Numbered from the stretch's first letter, positions 16,878 to 26,581 are shown. The stretch is DNA of 64,000 bases from Dyadobacter sp. 676 (GCF_040448675.1 NZ_CP159289.1:5563001-5627000); one strand, 5' to 3'. Translations and numbers: made by a program. The notes: generated from the letters alone by a model not told the origin.

Positions 16878-19800
16878 ATGACCGGCATTAAAATAAAGTA
16901 CTTGTTGGGCGTAGGCTGGCTAATGATCGGAGTTGCCTGCTACGGACAGCAAAAGTCATTTACCTGGACTAATTACACTACCCAGGAGGGTTTGCCGCAG
17001 AACAGCGTGACCGATATCGACGAAGACGCGCTCGGATTTATCTGGTTCAGCACCGAAATGGGGCTTGTCCGCTTTGATGGCAAAAACTTCAAGGTCTTTG
17101 GCCTCGAAAATACACCCGGGCTGGCCACCGACCGCATGCGGCTGATTTGCCGGGATAGGAAAGGGGTTTTGTATGCACACGAGGCGAAGCCGGCAGTACT
17201 CAGGATCGCCCCCGAAAACCATCGATACGCACCTGTTCCCAAAGTCCTCACGGAAGAAAAAATCAATATCCCGACAGGAGGGTATGCGGTTGCCGAATCG
17301 GTGTTTAATCCCGCGGCACCCCAGGAGGTAATTGAAAAGATTAACAGGGTGAGAATCGAACTCGCGGCACCCCGTTTTTACGGAGTGGACTCCACCCATG
17401 CTTATATTCTGTATAATAAAATCGACCTGTTTTATGTAAGTAACGGCCAGGCCCAGCTTCTGGAGAGCAGCAATGACAAATGGTCGGCACTGGCGCTTGT
17501 CGGCGATTCATTTATGAAAATATTCCCGCAGAACCGGATAAAGATGTGGCGCGACGGCCGGAAAGAAGTCGAAAACACCCGGATACAGGGTTCACTGAGC
17601 ACAGATCCCGACTTTCTGAACGGAGACTTCAAGGTATTCTGGTCGGATACCGAAAATTTTGTGTACTGTAGTAAAAAGTTACACCGGCTGTATTGGAACG
17701 GGAAAGTACTCGATTCCCGGGTTGCCCTCGAAGGGCTGGATATTCCCGGAATCAAATCCGTTTATTATTCAAAAGGCCACAAAACCTATTTCATCGGTTC
17801 GGAAACCAACGGGCTTTTCGTGATCAGACCAAGCCTCTTTACTTATCCCGCCTTGCCCCCGAACGCACCATCACAGGTATTCTATTCCCAGGCTCTTATC
17901 GACTCAGACAAAATTTTCGCGCAGAACATTATTTTTTCCGAAAATGCCCCGCCCAGGACCACTCCTTACCTTGTGCACCGGGAGTCGGTTTCTCACCACA
18001 GCAACCGAAAGCACATCATTTATTATGAGCGGGCAAGGGCATTCTATTCATACGACTTCAGGGCCGGTCGCGAAAAAAAGATCATTGATCTGGACGGCAG
18101 GCTCGTAGCTACCATAGAAGATACGAAAGACAGTACATTATACCTTTTCACGAACTATTCGGCACTCGTTTTCCAAAACGGTTTGTTGAAATACCAGGCT
18201 TCGCCAGGCCATTTTACCCAGCACGCGATCCGCGTCGGCGGCGACCAGTTCCTGCTTTGTACCGAGAATGGCGTGAAAAAATACAACCTGTCGAGTAATA
18301 TAACCACCGGGTCTATCCTGGATTCGTTGAATATCCGCACCGTATTTCTGGACAAACACAACAGGCTATGGATCAGCAGCAACGGGAGCGGATTTTATAT
18401 GTCCGACGGCAAGGGCGTCTATGCCATGCCGATGGATAAACGACGGGCATTGCGAACAGTGCACAGCTTCATCGATGACGGCACAGGCCACTTTTGGCTT
18501 CCTTCCAACGACGGGCTGTTCAGGGTCTCCCAACGCGAACTGGTGGATTATGCCTATGGAAAAAGAAAAGGCGTTTACTATTATCTTTTCAATAAAAGCG
18601 ACGGTTTGAAAACCACCGAATTCAATGGTGGCTGCGATCCGTCATACCTGAGATTGCCAAACGGAATGCTGTCGCTTCCGTCGCTCGAAGGGCTGGTATG
18701 GTTTCATCCGGGCCGGACAACGCCGGTCCTTCCCGACAAACCGCTATCTATCGACCAGATACTGATCAACGGAAAGCGCGTGAATATGGCCGACCGCATT
18801 GTCCTGGAACCTGATTTCAGCAGGTTTGAAATGTCGGTAACGAGTCCGTTTTTCGGCAACGAAGACAACATACTGATCGAATACCAGATTCCCGAGCTTA
18901 ACCAGGACTGGTTCGTCGTTCAGCCAAACCGGCTGATCCTGATCAACAATTTAAGGTCCGGCAATTACCGGATCAACATCAGAAAAAAGAACGGCTCGTT
19001 TCATAGTAGCTACGACTACCTGCGCCTGGGGATCGAGGTCAAGCCGTATCATTACAATACCTGGTGGTTCTACCTGCTCATGACGATTGTCGCCGTTGGA
19101 ATGATTTACGTTCTGATGCTTTTCAGATTCCGGATGCTACGGAAAAAGTCCGAAGAGCTTGAACTGCTCATAAGCGCAAGGACCCAACAGCTGAGCGACA
19201 AGGTTGCCGAATTAAATGTCTCCGAGAACACGCTGAAAGAGACCAATCACCTCAAGGACAAAATCATCACCCTTATTTTGCACGATCTGCGCTCGCCTAT
19301 CCGGTTTCTAACGACTATCAGCAATTATTTATCGAAAGAATGCCTGAACCTTACGCCCGATGAATTGAAAACAACCACGAGCGAGCTGAAAAGCGGTACG
19401 ATGGCGCTGAACAATTTCACCGATCACTTTTTTACCTGGATCAGCAGCCATCGCGAGAATTTCAGCGTTAGCTGTGAGCGTGTTTCCATCTGCGCACTGT
19501 ATATGGAAGTGAAGGACCTTTACGAGGAGCTGGCAAAGAACGAAGGCAATGAAATAATGGTAAGCTGCGGCGAAGTGTATTGTTACACCGACAGATATAT
19601 TCTCGGTACCATTATCCGCAACCTGGTCGACAATGCCAACAAGAACATGCGGGACGGGCTCATTACACTCTCGGCAACAGCTGGCCAAGGCAAAATCACA
19701 CTTTGCATATCGGACACGGGCAAAGGACTGCCCGATGAGCAGATTTCACAATTCAACAAGGGAATAGTAACTCAAAAGGGAATCGGGTTTGTCATTGTGT

Positions 19801-19922
19801 TCGATTTAATGAAAAAAATCGGTGCCCACCTTACGGTAAGCAGCGGCCAGGGAAGCGGCTCTGCTTTTACACTCAGCATACCTCTAGTGGGGGCCGGAGA
19901 GACTGTCATGACTGTGGAATAA
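16878..19922 (+). CDS. propeller-type sensor histidine kinase
   Basis: Membrane sensor kinase of 1014 residues. After a signal peptide (ends ACYGQQ) come two-component regulator propeller repeats (TQEGLPQNSVTDIDEDALGF, SNDGLFRV), a Y_Y_Y-type domain (about 620-720), a membrane segment (about 729-749) and a coiled linker. The HisKA helix has phospho-acceptor His802 in LILHDLRSP, and the HATPase domain has an N-box at Asn915 (NLVDNANKN) and G-box DTGKGL. The G2 box is unusual (GIGFVIV). Unlike the HTCC hybrids of Bacteroides there is no C-terminal receiver or AraC domain, so a separate response regulator is needed and none is adjacent. Confidence 0.9.
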   Translation: MTGIKIKYLLGVGWLMIGVACYGQQKSFTWTNYTTQEGLPQNSVTDIDEDALGFIWFSTEMGLVRFDGKNFKVFGLENTPGLATDRMRLICRDRKGVLYAHEAKPAVLRIAPENHRYAPVPKVLTEEKINIPTGGYAVAESVFNPAAPQEVIEKINRVRIELAAPRFYGVDSTHAYILYNKIDLFYVSNGQAQLLESSNDKWSALALVGDSFMKIFPQNRIKMWRDGRKEVENTRIQGSLSTDPDFLNGDFKVFWSDTENFVYCSKKLHRLYWNGKVLDSRVALEGLDIPGIKSVYYSKGHKTYFIGSETNGLFVIRPSLFTYPALPPNAPSQVFYSQALIDSDKIFAQNIIFSENAPPRTTPYLVHRESVSHHSNRKHIIYYERARAFYSYDFRAGREKKIIDLDGRLVATIEDTKDSTLYLFTNYSALVFQNGLLKYQASPGHFTQHAIRVGGDQFLLCTENGVKKYNLSSNITTGSILDSLNIRTVFLDKHNRLWISSNGSGFYMSDGKGVYAMPMDKRRALRTVHSFIDDGTGHFWLPSNDGLFRVSQRELVDYAYGKRKGVYYYLFNKSDGLKTTEFNGGCDPSYLRLPNGMLSLPSLEGLVWFHPGRTTPVLPDKPLSIDQILINGKRVNMADRIVLEPDFSRFEMSVTSPFFGNEDNILIEYQIPELNQDWFVVQPNRLILINNLRSGNYRINIRKKNGSFHSSYDYLRLGIEVKPYHYNTWWFYLLMTIVAVGMIYVLMLFRFRMLRKKSEELELLISARTQQLSDKVAELNVSENTLKETNHLKDKIITLILHDLRSPIRFLTTISNYLSKECLNLTPDELKTTTSELKSGTMALNNFTDHFFTWISSHRENFSVSCERVSICALYMEVKDLYEELAKNEGNEIMVSCGEVYCYTDRYILGTIIRNLVDNANKNMRDGLITLSATAGQGKITLCISDTGKGLPDEQISQFNKGIVTQKGIGFVIVFDLMKKIGAHLTVSSGQGSGSAFTLSIPLVGAGETVMTVE

Positions 19923-19925
19923 AGG

Positions 19926-19952
19926 ATAATGGCGGCGAGCGGCCGCCATTAT
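19926..19952. terminator. bidirectional terminator between convergent genes
   Basis: ATAATGGCGGC at 19926-19936 pairs perfectly with 19942-19952 over 11 bp with a 5-base loop. It fills the space between the kinase stop and the stop of the minus-strand gene ending at 19953, the position expected of a shared terminator. The flanking U-tract is short. Confidence 0.7.
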
Positions 19953-20330
19953 TTATGGCCTGTCTTTTTTCTGGCCGGGGTGCTTTTCAGCATTACGAAC
20001 TGGTTGGCTGCTGGTGCTTTCTTTTTTTGGGCGCTCCTGAACTGTGGATGCGGATTTTTTCCTGTTGACGGCATTCACTCCCTCGTTCTGCGGGTTACTG
20101 GCGGGCGGAACGTTGTTGGTCTTATCGATGTGGGTCGGAGGCGTGCCGATCGTTGCCTCACTGGTGACGCCCGATGACGCGCTTCCCTGTGACTGCCGGC
20201 TGGCATTACCAGCCGCTGCGCCCTGCTTTTCACTTGATTTGGCTTTTGTCTGTGCGGATGTGGACTGTGCCGGCAGTGCCGTGGTCGTCATCAAGAGCAT
20301 CGCTGCGATATAAAGTGTTCTGCTTTTCAT
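19953..20330 (-). CDS. small secreted low-complexity protein
   Basis: Protein of 125 residues with a clear signal peptide (MKSRTLYIAAMLLMTTTALP, cleavage near AQS). The mature part of ~100 residues is rich in Ser, Ala, Gln, Lys and Pro with no hydrophobic core, so it is probably intrinsically disordered. No family is recognised. The gene at 20605-20988 on the same strand encodes a protein of the same build. The overlapping plus-strand frames have no signal or domain and are taken as shadows. Confidence 0.6.
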   Translation of the reverse strand: MKSRTLYIAAMLLMTTTALPAQSTSAQTKAKSSEKQGAAAGNASRQSQGSASSGVTSEATIGTPPTHIDKTNNVPPASNPQNEGVNAVNRKKSASTVQERPKKESTSSQPVRNAEKHPGQKKDRP

Positions 20331-20604
20331 TGCTTTCTTGTTTTAATTGAAGAATCGGGCAGTCGCGGCACCAAATCCTGGCTTGTCGGCCACCCGCTTT
20401 CAGATTGGGGCATCAACCGGATACAATCTGTTTTACTTTGTCGATAAAGCGAGACTCCCTATCAATCCGGCCCGGGTTTTCGTTGCCGCAGGAGCAAGCT
20501 CTGAAAGCCGCCGGTGGCGGCCCCCTTTCTCAAAACAGCAAACGTCGATCTGCCGCAGTTGAAGCCACTGACCATAAGCGGGTTCGGACAGGTAGTCTCC
20601 GATG

Positions 20605-20988
20605 TCAATTGTCCTTTTTGCTGGCTGGTTGGCTCGCGCCCGTGCGGTTAGTTGCTGGTTGTTCCTGCGGACGGTTTGCATTATTTGACTTTGCTGCCTG
20701 GTTAACTTTGCCTCCTTTGCTGATTTTGGACTCATTGTTGGCATTGTTCCGGCTACCCGCATTGGTTGCCCTGCCTGCCGGGCCTGCATTGTCCGGCTTG
20801 CCTTGCCTGGTATGCCGGGCACCATCACTCGTATTGCGTGGTCCGACCGTACTTCTGTCGCTGGCCGGGTTTTGTTTCGTGGTGTCATCGGATTGCAGAT
20901 TGGGATTTGTAGAATTGGTAGTGGATTGGGCGAAAGCGACCGATACCGAGATGGTCAAGGCCACCGCTACTATGACTAGCTTTTTCAT
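20605..20988 (-). CDS. small secreted Asn/Gly-rich low-complexity protein
   Basis: Protein of 127 residues with a textbook signal peptide (MKKLVIVAVALTISVSVAFA). The mature chain is rich in Asn, Ser, Thr, Gly and Lys (for example SNNANRPQEQPATNRTGAS) and looks disordered. It resembles the downstream 125-residue protein in size and composition, though not clearly in sequence. Function is unknown; a matrix or envelope-associated role is possible. Confidence 0.6.
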   Translation of the reverse strand: MKKLVIVAVALTISVSVAFAQSTTNSTNPNLQSDDTTKQNPASDRSTVGPRNTSDGARHTRQGKPDNAGPAGRATNAGSRNNANNESKISKGGKVNQAAKSNNANRPQEQPATNRTGASQPASKKDN

Positions 20989-21253
20989 ACTCGTTTTTAG
21001 TTAGATTCTGTGGATGATTGTAAAGGCGAGCGTTGGTATTAAAAAGCATGCCAGAAGCGATGTGGTGCAGTTACGGGGATGGGCCATTATCATGTTGTCG
21101 GAACGCACGCCTTGCAGGATAACTTTTTACCCGGTCTTGCCTTTGATGTGCTCCATTGGCTCGAAGCCGTTTGATCAGGCCGGAGCGATATGCATCAAAT
21201 GGAAGAGCAAACAGGCCAACAATTTACCTGGTCTTTGACCTGCGGCACAGGAT
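20989..21253. other. intergenic stretch, nothing recognised
   Basis: About 265 bases between the small secreted protein and the small frame at 21254. A plus-strand frame of 74 codons exists but has no recognisable features. No promoter element or repeat stands out. Confidence 0.3.
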
Positions 21254-21394
21254 TTAACGAGTTTCGGTGTAAAAGCCGTGGGCAAGATTTGTACTCAGCG
21301 TGACCAAAGTTTGATCACCGTCCGGTATGGTAGGGTAGGACAGGGTCGATCCCAGCCCATTGCCAGAAGCTATGTATGCGACAATTTCAAGCAT
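21254..21394 (-). CDS. possible small protein overlapping the 3' end of the DJ-1/PfpI gene
   Basis: A 46-codon frame whose ATG lies 8 bases inside the end of the upstream DJ-1/PfpI gene (ATGCTTGA overlap), an arrangement seen in translational coupling. The product begins MLEIVAYIASGNGLG and looks soluble and protein-like, but I recognise no family. It could instead be the remnant of a longer gene. Confidence 0.3.
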   Translation of the reverse strand: MLEIVAYIASGNGLGSTLSYPTIPDGDQTLVTLSTNLAHGFYTETR

Positions 21395-22085
21395 TGGCGG
21401 GCTGCTTTTCGAGCAAAGCGATGAGTGCCTTAGCCGTCGGACCGGCCGATAGCGGGTTTTGCCCGGTTATTAAAAGTCCATCTGTTTCGACATGACTTGT
21501 AAATGGGAGCGCCGCACTCCGGAAATCGGCACCCAGCTCTTTGAGCCTCGTTTCCAATTTGTAGGGCACATTGTCGGCACGAAATGCCAGGGTTTCCTCC
21601 GCATTGGTAAAACCTGCAACCCGTTTTCCCCTTAAGAAGCCCGGCTGTAATTCGTTGGCCTTGATTAAAGCTGCCGGGCCGTGACATACCGCTCCAACGG
21701 GTTTGCCGGCAGCGATGAAATCCAGTATCAGCCGCCCGCTGAATTCATTTGATGCAAGGTCCCAGAGCGGGCCATGGCCGCCAGGATAAAATACGGCATC
21801 GAATCGGGCAGGGGCGATATCGGACAGCACATCGGTATTGTCAAATGCAGCCTGCGCCAAAGCGTCGTCGTTGAAGCGGCGGTTCGATTCGGTAATATTT
21901 TCGGTCAGCATGCTGAGCGGATCGACGGGAGGCCTGCCACCGGCCGGGCTGGCCAGGGTCACATTGTAACCTGCATCTATAAATTCATAATACGGATCGG
22001 TGAACTCACCCAGCCAAACCCCGGTTGTGCTGTCGGTATGCTCCATCCGGGCATGGGAAGTCAGGATCATTAGTATACTTTTCAT
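21387..22085 (-). CDS. DJ-1/PfpI-family protein (type 1 glutamine amidotransferase-like, Hsp31/glyoxalase III-like)
   Basis: Cytosolic protein of 232 residues with the DJ-1/PfpI fold. The nucleophile elbow AVCHGPAAL places catalytic Cys134 and His135, and Glu27 in GVWLGEFTDPYY is the partner acidic residue of the Hsp31-like branch. YPGGHGPLWDL is the other conserved loop. Known relatives detoxify methylglyoxal (glyoxalase III) or act as stress chaperones or deglycases; the exact activity is not decided by sequence. Monocistronic, apart from the small frame overlapping its stop. Confidence 0.9.
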   Translation of the reverse strand: MKSILMILTSHARMEHTDSTTGVWLGEFTDPYYEFIDAGYNVTLASPAGGRPPVDPLSMLTENITESNRRFNDDALAQAAFDNTDVLSDIAPARFDAVFYPGGHGPLWDLASNEFSGRLILDFIAAGKPVGAVCHGPAALIKANELQPGFLRGKRVAGFTNAEETLAFRADNVPYKLETRLKELGADFRSAALPFTSHVETDGLLITGQNPLSAGPTAKALIALLEKQPANA

Positions 22086-22219
22086 TGCAAATAGATTAAA
22101 AGTGGGACTAAAAGGCAGCCCGTCATTTAGCGTTGGCTTGTGCCGAATCGATATGCTAATGCGCAGGCAATAGCCCGCTGGTGCGCTAAAAAAGCATGCC
22201 TGTTCAGCTACGCGATGCC

Positions 22220-22417
22220 TTACTTACCAAGATCGCTTCTGTTTTTATCGGTCTTTTTTGCAAACACTTCTCGCGCGCGCTTTAAGCCTGTTGCGATCGC
22301 GATGCCCTCTTCGGTGCCTTCTTCCAGCAATGCATTTGCGATCTCGACAGCCTTCTCGCGGATTTTAACAGGCTGATTCTTATACGATGGCGGGTAATCT
22401 CCGTTGTACCAGGGCAT
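22220..22417 (-). CDS. small conserved protein, YdaT-like
   Basis: A 65-residue soluble protein beginning MPWYNGDYPPSYKNQP, then REKAVEIANALLEEGTEEG and AIATGLKRAREVF. This pattern (MPW..DYP.S.KN...., REKA..IANA....G..EG.AI..A) is that of small stress-associated proteins like Bacillus YdaT. The biochemical role is unknown. It sits alone, with the DJ-1/PfpI gene 135 bases downstream on the same strand. Confidence 0.65.
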   Translation of the reverse strand: MPWYNGDYPPSYKNQPVKIREKAVEIANALLEEGTEEGIAIATGLKRAREVFAKKTDKNRSDLGK

Positions 22418-22613
22418 AACTCCTAATGTTTAAGCGACGAATCGGTATGGCAAAAGCAATGCCGCAGGGTTATCATTATCGTCATCTATCTCCGTACGCA
22501 TCTGCTCGTTTGATATAGTTGCCACTCGAATGCTTCTCAAAAAAATGTACCTTTATGTCGATTTTTTTCGTGGAGAGCCATGAGCATCGATAAAAATTGT
22601 TCAATCGGCGACT

Positions 22614-22854
22614 ATGAGAGGACTGGTTTGTTTAGGGGATGATGGTGTTGATGACCGAATGCTGGTTAGTGCAAATAGACAGCCAGATCCGGATTATCGA
22701 ATTTGGAAATGGTCAGCAACTTATTGATTTTCTTTCCGTTCAGGATATGGAAAGCCCGGTGCTGCTGCTTATCGATATGAACATGCATGTACTCAATGGC
22801 CCGGAATCCGAACAGCCGCATTGTTTTTGTATCGGATCAGGCACGGTATTGTGA
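22614..22854 (+). pseudogene. remnant of a response-regulator receiver domain
   Basis: Two overlapping frames together spell a receiver domain. The first, from ATG at 22614, gives MRGLVCLGDDGVDDRMLVSA, matching the N-terminal acidic motif. The second gives IRIIEFGNGQQLIDFL and VLLLIDMNMHVLNGPE, matching the phospho-acceptor strand (LLIDMNM). The spacing between the halves is about six codons too short, so a small deletion with frameshift is likely, and the last third of the domain is missing. It lies 59 bases before a PAS kinase and was probably its partner. Confidence 0.6.
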
Positions 22855-22913
22855 CAAAGTTATAGTTCCGTAGGTCAAACAGGCCGCCAGGAAGCGCCAA
22901 CTCACCAGAAAGT

Positions 22914-25307
22914 ATGAATCTTGCACAAGTAACCAGTTTTGCCCTGCGCACACAAACAGGTAATACAGCACTGGACGCAGCCCGCTTACTTGATCTTTTG
23001 CCGGTTGGCGTCTGTGTCTGTGATGCCGACGGCTTGATACAGTCTTGTAATGAAAAGGCCTGTCAAATCTGGGGCCTGAGTCGGGTTCCCGTTGCTCAGC
23101 GGTTTTGCGGGGCATATAAGATCTTTGATCCGTATGGTAATTTTTTGCCACACGATGCTTCACCTGTTGCCCAATGCCTGGCTTCCCGGAGTCCGGTTGA
23201 AAATGTCGACCTGATTTTCGAAAGGCCAGACTCGACGGCAAGCTACGTCCGGGTGACGGCAATGCCTGTTAAAGATGATGCGGATAAACTCATTGCAGTT
23301 ATCAACTGCTTTACCGAGGTAGGCGACTTGAAGCTTACCGAATGGCACCTGATAAAACAAGCTCATACAATTGAGGACTATATCGAAAACGCGGCCATCG
23401 CACTTCACTGGGTAGATCAGAAAGGCATCATAAAATGGGCCAACCAGGCTGAGCTGGACATGCTCGGGTATGACAGAGATGAATACATCGGACATCATAT
23501 TTCAGAGTTTCACCTTCACAACCACAAGATCGAGGACATTATGCGGCGTTTGGACGCTAACGAGACGCTCCACCAATACGAATCCGAGCTGATTTGCAAG
23601 GATGGCTCCATCCGCAATGTAAAAATTACATCCAATGTATTCCGGGAGGACGGCAAGTTTGTCCACAGCCGGTGTTTTACGATCGACGTAACAGAGTCCC
23701 AGAAAGTATATACGGCCTTACAGGAAAGTGAGCACCGGTACCGCCAGCTTATCGACGGCCTGCCGACGGCTGTTTACACCTGCGACAGCCGCGGATATAT
23801 CGACATGTATAATCGGGCGGCGGTCGATCTTTGGGGAAGGGAGCCTCAGCTAAATACCGATCTTTGGTGCGGCTCCTGGAAAATATATACACCTGAAGGC
23901 TCGCCGTTGCCGCTGGATGAGTGTCCCATGGCGATATGCTTGACGGAAGCGCGGGAGGTTTATGGCGAGCAGATCGTCATCGAAAGGCCCGACGGTACCC
24001 GGCGACATGTACTTCCGTATCCAAAACCTTTATTCGACTCCAAGGGCAACCTGACAGGCGCCCTCAACATGCTAGTGGATATAACCCGGCTTAAAATGGC
24101 TGAACAGGCCGTCCGGGAAAGCGAAGAACGGTTTCGAACCGTGGCAAACACTGCCCCGGTGCTGATTTGGATGGGCAATACGGTTAAAGACCGGTTCTTT
24201 TTCAATGATTCCTGGACGGCTTATACAGGTAAAACCGAAGCCGAGCTGACAGGTCGGGCCTGGATGCGCTATATACACCCCGATGACTTGCCCTATCTCA
24301 GCGAAGTATGCGACAGGAGCTTTGCAGACAGAACCGAGTATGATATAAGGTATAGGCTGTTGAGGCGGGACGGTGAGTACCGGTGGGTGCATTCGCACGG
24401 CATCCCGAGATTTGGTCCCCATGGGGATTTTGTGGGATATATCGGCACGATTGTCGACATACACGAGCAAAAAATCCGAAAGCAGGAGCTGAAAAAATAT
24501 GTGCTGGAAAGGACAATGGAGCTCAGTGTGGCCAACGAACAGCTGGAAAAATCCAACAGGGAACTGGAACAATTCGCTTATATCGCCAGTCACGACTTGC
24601 AAGAGCCGTTAAGAAAGATAAGGACATTCGGCCGTCTGCTGGCACAAAGATACCAGCACAAAATTGATCCAAATGGCCTGCACCTGATAGAAAGAATGGA
24701 ATCCGCTGCCGACAGGATGGCCACCTTGATCGACGATGTTCTGGGGCATTCGAGGATAACCGGGTCTGCCGCCAAAGAACCGGTGGATGTGGCCCGGGAA
24801 GTAAGGATCGTTTTAATGGATATGGACACTTTGATAAAAGACAAGCAGGCCGATATCCGGATCGGAGAACTTTACACTGTTCATGGCTATGCTACCCAGA
24901 TCAGGCAACTTTTTCAAAATCTTGTAGGCAACGCGCTCAAATTTTGCAAAACGGACCGCCGGCCGGTCATCACCATTTCTTCGAAATTGGTTACGGGCGG
25001 CGAATCCACCTTTAAGGTTCGGGAAAAGGAAGTCGATCGTCTTTTCCAGCTCATTGAAGTGACTGATAACGGCATCGGCTTTGAGCAAAAGTACTCCGAA
25101 AAAATCTTCCAGATTTTCCAGCGGCTGCATGGAAGAGGGCAGTACAGCGGCTCAGGCATCGGCTTGTCTGTTGTGGCAAAAGTCGCATATATTCACGAAG
25201 GGTACGTAAGGGCACTGGGAAAGCCGGATCAGGGCGCTACGTTCCAGGTATTACTACCGGTTTATGAGCCGGCTTCGGAGAACAGCCGGAATTCCTCCCG
25301 ATCGTAA
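22914..25307 (+). CDS. multi-PAS sensor histidine kinase
   Basis: Soluble-looking sensor kinase of 797 residues without a membrane segment. Four PAS/PAC units span roughly 20-120, 155-265, 275-390 and 400-520. The first and third are similar to each other (LLPVGVCVCDADGLI; GLPTAVYTCDSRGYI). A coiled linker leads to HisKA with His560 in IASHDLQEPLRKI, then a HATPase domain with N-box NLVGNALKF, DNGIGF and GSGIGLSVV. This is the bacteriophytochrome-like HisKA type common in Cytophagales. The receiver remnant just upstream suggests a lost partner. Confidence 0.92.
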   Translation: MNLAQVTSFALRTQTGNTALDAARLLDLLPVGVCVCDADGLIQSCNEKACQIWGLSRVPVAQRFCGAYKIFDPYGNFLPHDASPVAQCLASRSPVENVDLIFERPDSTASYVRVTAMPVKDDADKLIAVINCFTEVGDLKLTEWHLIKQAHTIEDYIENAAIALHWVDQKGIIKWANQAELDMLGYDRDEYIGHHISEFHLHNHKIEDIMRRLDANETLHQYESELICKDGSIRNVKITSNVFREDGKFVHSRCFTIDVTESQKVYTALQESEHRYRQLIDGLPTAVYTCDSRGYIDMYNRAAVDLWGREPQLNTDLWCGSWKIYTPEGSPLPLDECPMAICLTEAREVYGEQIVIERPDGTRRHVLPYPKPLFDSKGNLTGALNMLVDITRLKMAEQAVRESEERFRTVANTAPVLIWMGNTVKDRFFFNDSWTAYTGKTEAELTGRAWMRYIHPDDLPYLSEVCDRSFADRTEYDIRYRLLRRDGEYRWVHSHGIPRFGPHGDFVGYIGTIVDIHEQKIRKQELKKYVLERTMELSVANEQLEKSNRELEQFAYIASHDLQEPLRKIRTFGRLLAQRYQHKIDPNGLHLIERMESAADRMATLIDDVLGHSRITGSAAKEPVDVAREVRIVLMDMDTLIKDKQADIRIGELYTVHGYATQIRQLFQNLVGNALKFCKTDRRPVITISSKLVTGGESTFKVREKEVDRLFQLIEVTDNGIGFEQKYSEKIFQIFQRLHGRGQYSGSGIGLSVVAKVAYIHEGYVRALGKPDQGATFQVLLPVYEPASENSRNSSRS

Positions 25308-25516
25308 GCGGCCGGCCGAACGCATTATCCCCACACTGCCGGGAATCCCAGGGCCGGAAGGATGAAGCGCATGCTTTTCAATGAATAAATCCCAGCGATT
25401 TTTTTCGTCATGGACTTTTAGTTTATGGAATACCGTTCCGGGATGTGTCATTTTTACGCCCGCAGATCATGTGGCGTATGGTAAATTATCCAATCAAGTG
25501 AATCTCCTGCCCGTGC

Positions 25517-26560
25517 TTAAAACAGCGGGTTTTTCCTGAAATAGGTGTTGCCCTCGAAGCTAACCGAATAATCAGATTCGAAATGGGTGCTTTTCTGGTA
25601 GTAGTCCGTCGTGATGATCTGCGCGCCCGATTTGCATGCCGCCTCGAATGTAGTTCTGTCATTCCTTCTCGCTTCGCGGGTATCGGAGTCGGCCCGGGTG
25701 CGGATGAGGTAGCCTTTTCTTACCAAATCCGGTATTTCAGCGGCTTTGGCATTATTTCGGATCAGAAAAGCGGCTTCCGGCGTGCCAGGTAAGGCGTTCG
25801 CAAACATTGTCCTGCCGCGCAGTGACGGGTGCCCGGCGATGTACATGTCCCGCTTACTGCCCGAATCGTCCAGTACAAAGACAAACTTCCCCCTTGCTTC
25901 CTTTAATGTCGGCCAGTTATCGTGCAGCACCGCACTTTCCAGGGTTTCGTATTTGCCCTTTATCACGTCGGGCAGGAGAATATGCGCTTTGCCCAGGTGT
26001 TCAAGGAGTATTTTATCGAGGTCGTCAAAATCTTTGGCGGTAATGCCTTCGGTATTGCCGACAGTGGCAACCTTTCCCTTTACTTCAAGGGTAATATAAA
26101 CCGGCGTATGGTCGGGATGCGCCTCCGACCAGGCTTTCAGGTCGTCGAGGCAATCGGTTAAGGTGAAATAGTGGCTCCGGAAATCGAAGCCAGGTACATG
26201 CAGTACCTTGAAACCCGGCTGTTTCATTTTACCCTGCGGATCATAGGGTTTCTGGCCTGCGACCATTTCCAGTCCTTTCGGGTTAGCGTATTTTCCACCC
26301 TTCTCGTCGGGATACACATCGATTTCCAGGTTGCGTAAACCGAGGTCCAGCTGCGCTGTAACCGGGATGTGCTCATAGTCGAGCGAGCGTGCGGAAGTGG
26401 AATCTTTTTTCAAAAACTCCTTGAATAACAACGGGTCTATGGCTTGTTTATAGCTGTTATGAGAACCGATTACCTGTGTTTTATTGATCTTTAGATTTTC
26501 ATCCGTTTGGGCAAAAACAGGAACACAGCAGGCGAGCAACAGAATTGGTAGCGCTTTCAT
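25517..26560 (-). CDS. secreted PI-PLC-like phosphodiesterase (SaPLC1-like)
   Basis: Exported enzyme of 347 residues from the ATG at 26560. The signal peptide is MKALPILLLACCVPVFA. The PLC-like TIM barrel has the first catalytic His34 in VIGSHNSYKQ, metal-site acidic residues in NLEIDVYPDE, and the second conserved His in VLHVPGFDF. This fits the calcium-dependent phosphatidylinositol phospholipase C1-like group, which cleaves phosphodiesters of inositol lipids or similar molecules. An in-frame ATG at 26584 would overlap the minus-7 element, so 26560 is preferred. It is divergent from a SusC/SusD pair and may feed it. Confidence 0.85.
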   Translation of the reverse strand: MKALPILLLACCVPVFAQTDENLKINKTQVIGSHNSYKQAIDPLLFKEFLKKDSTSARSLDYEHIPVTAQLDLGLRNLEIDVYPDEKGGKYANPKGLEMVAGQKPYDPQGKMKQPGFKVLHVPGFDFRSHYFTLTDCLDDLKAWSEAHPDHTPVYITLEVKGKVATVGNTEGITAKDFDDLDKILLEHLGKAHILLPDVIKGKYETLESAVLHDNWPTLKEARGKFVFVLDDSGSKRDMYIAGHPSLRGRTMFANALPGTPEAAFLIRNNAKAAEIPDLVRKGYLIRTRADSDTREARRNDRTTFEAACKSGAQIITTDYYQKSTHFESDYSVSFEGNTYFRKNPLF

Positions 26561-26581
26561 GGTCGATGATTTCGTACCATG

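Noticed and set aside
20405..21004. 199-codon plus-strand frame with many hydrophobic residues
   Set aside because: Antisense to the small secreted protein at 20605-20988, which has a clean signal peptide; hydrophobic runs arise from its Asn/Gly/Ser codons read backwards.
21014..21238. 74-codon plus-strand frame in the gap after the small secreted protein
   Set aside because: No domain, signal or conserved-looking composition, and the start context is unremarkable.
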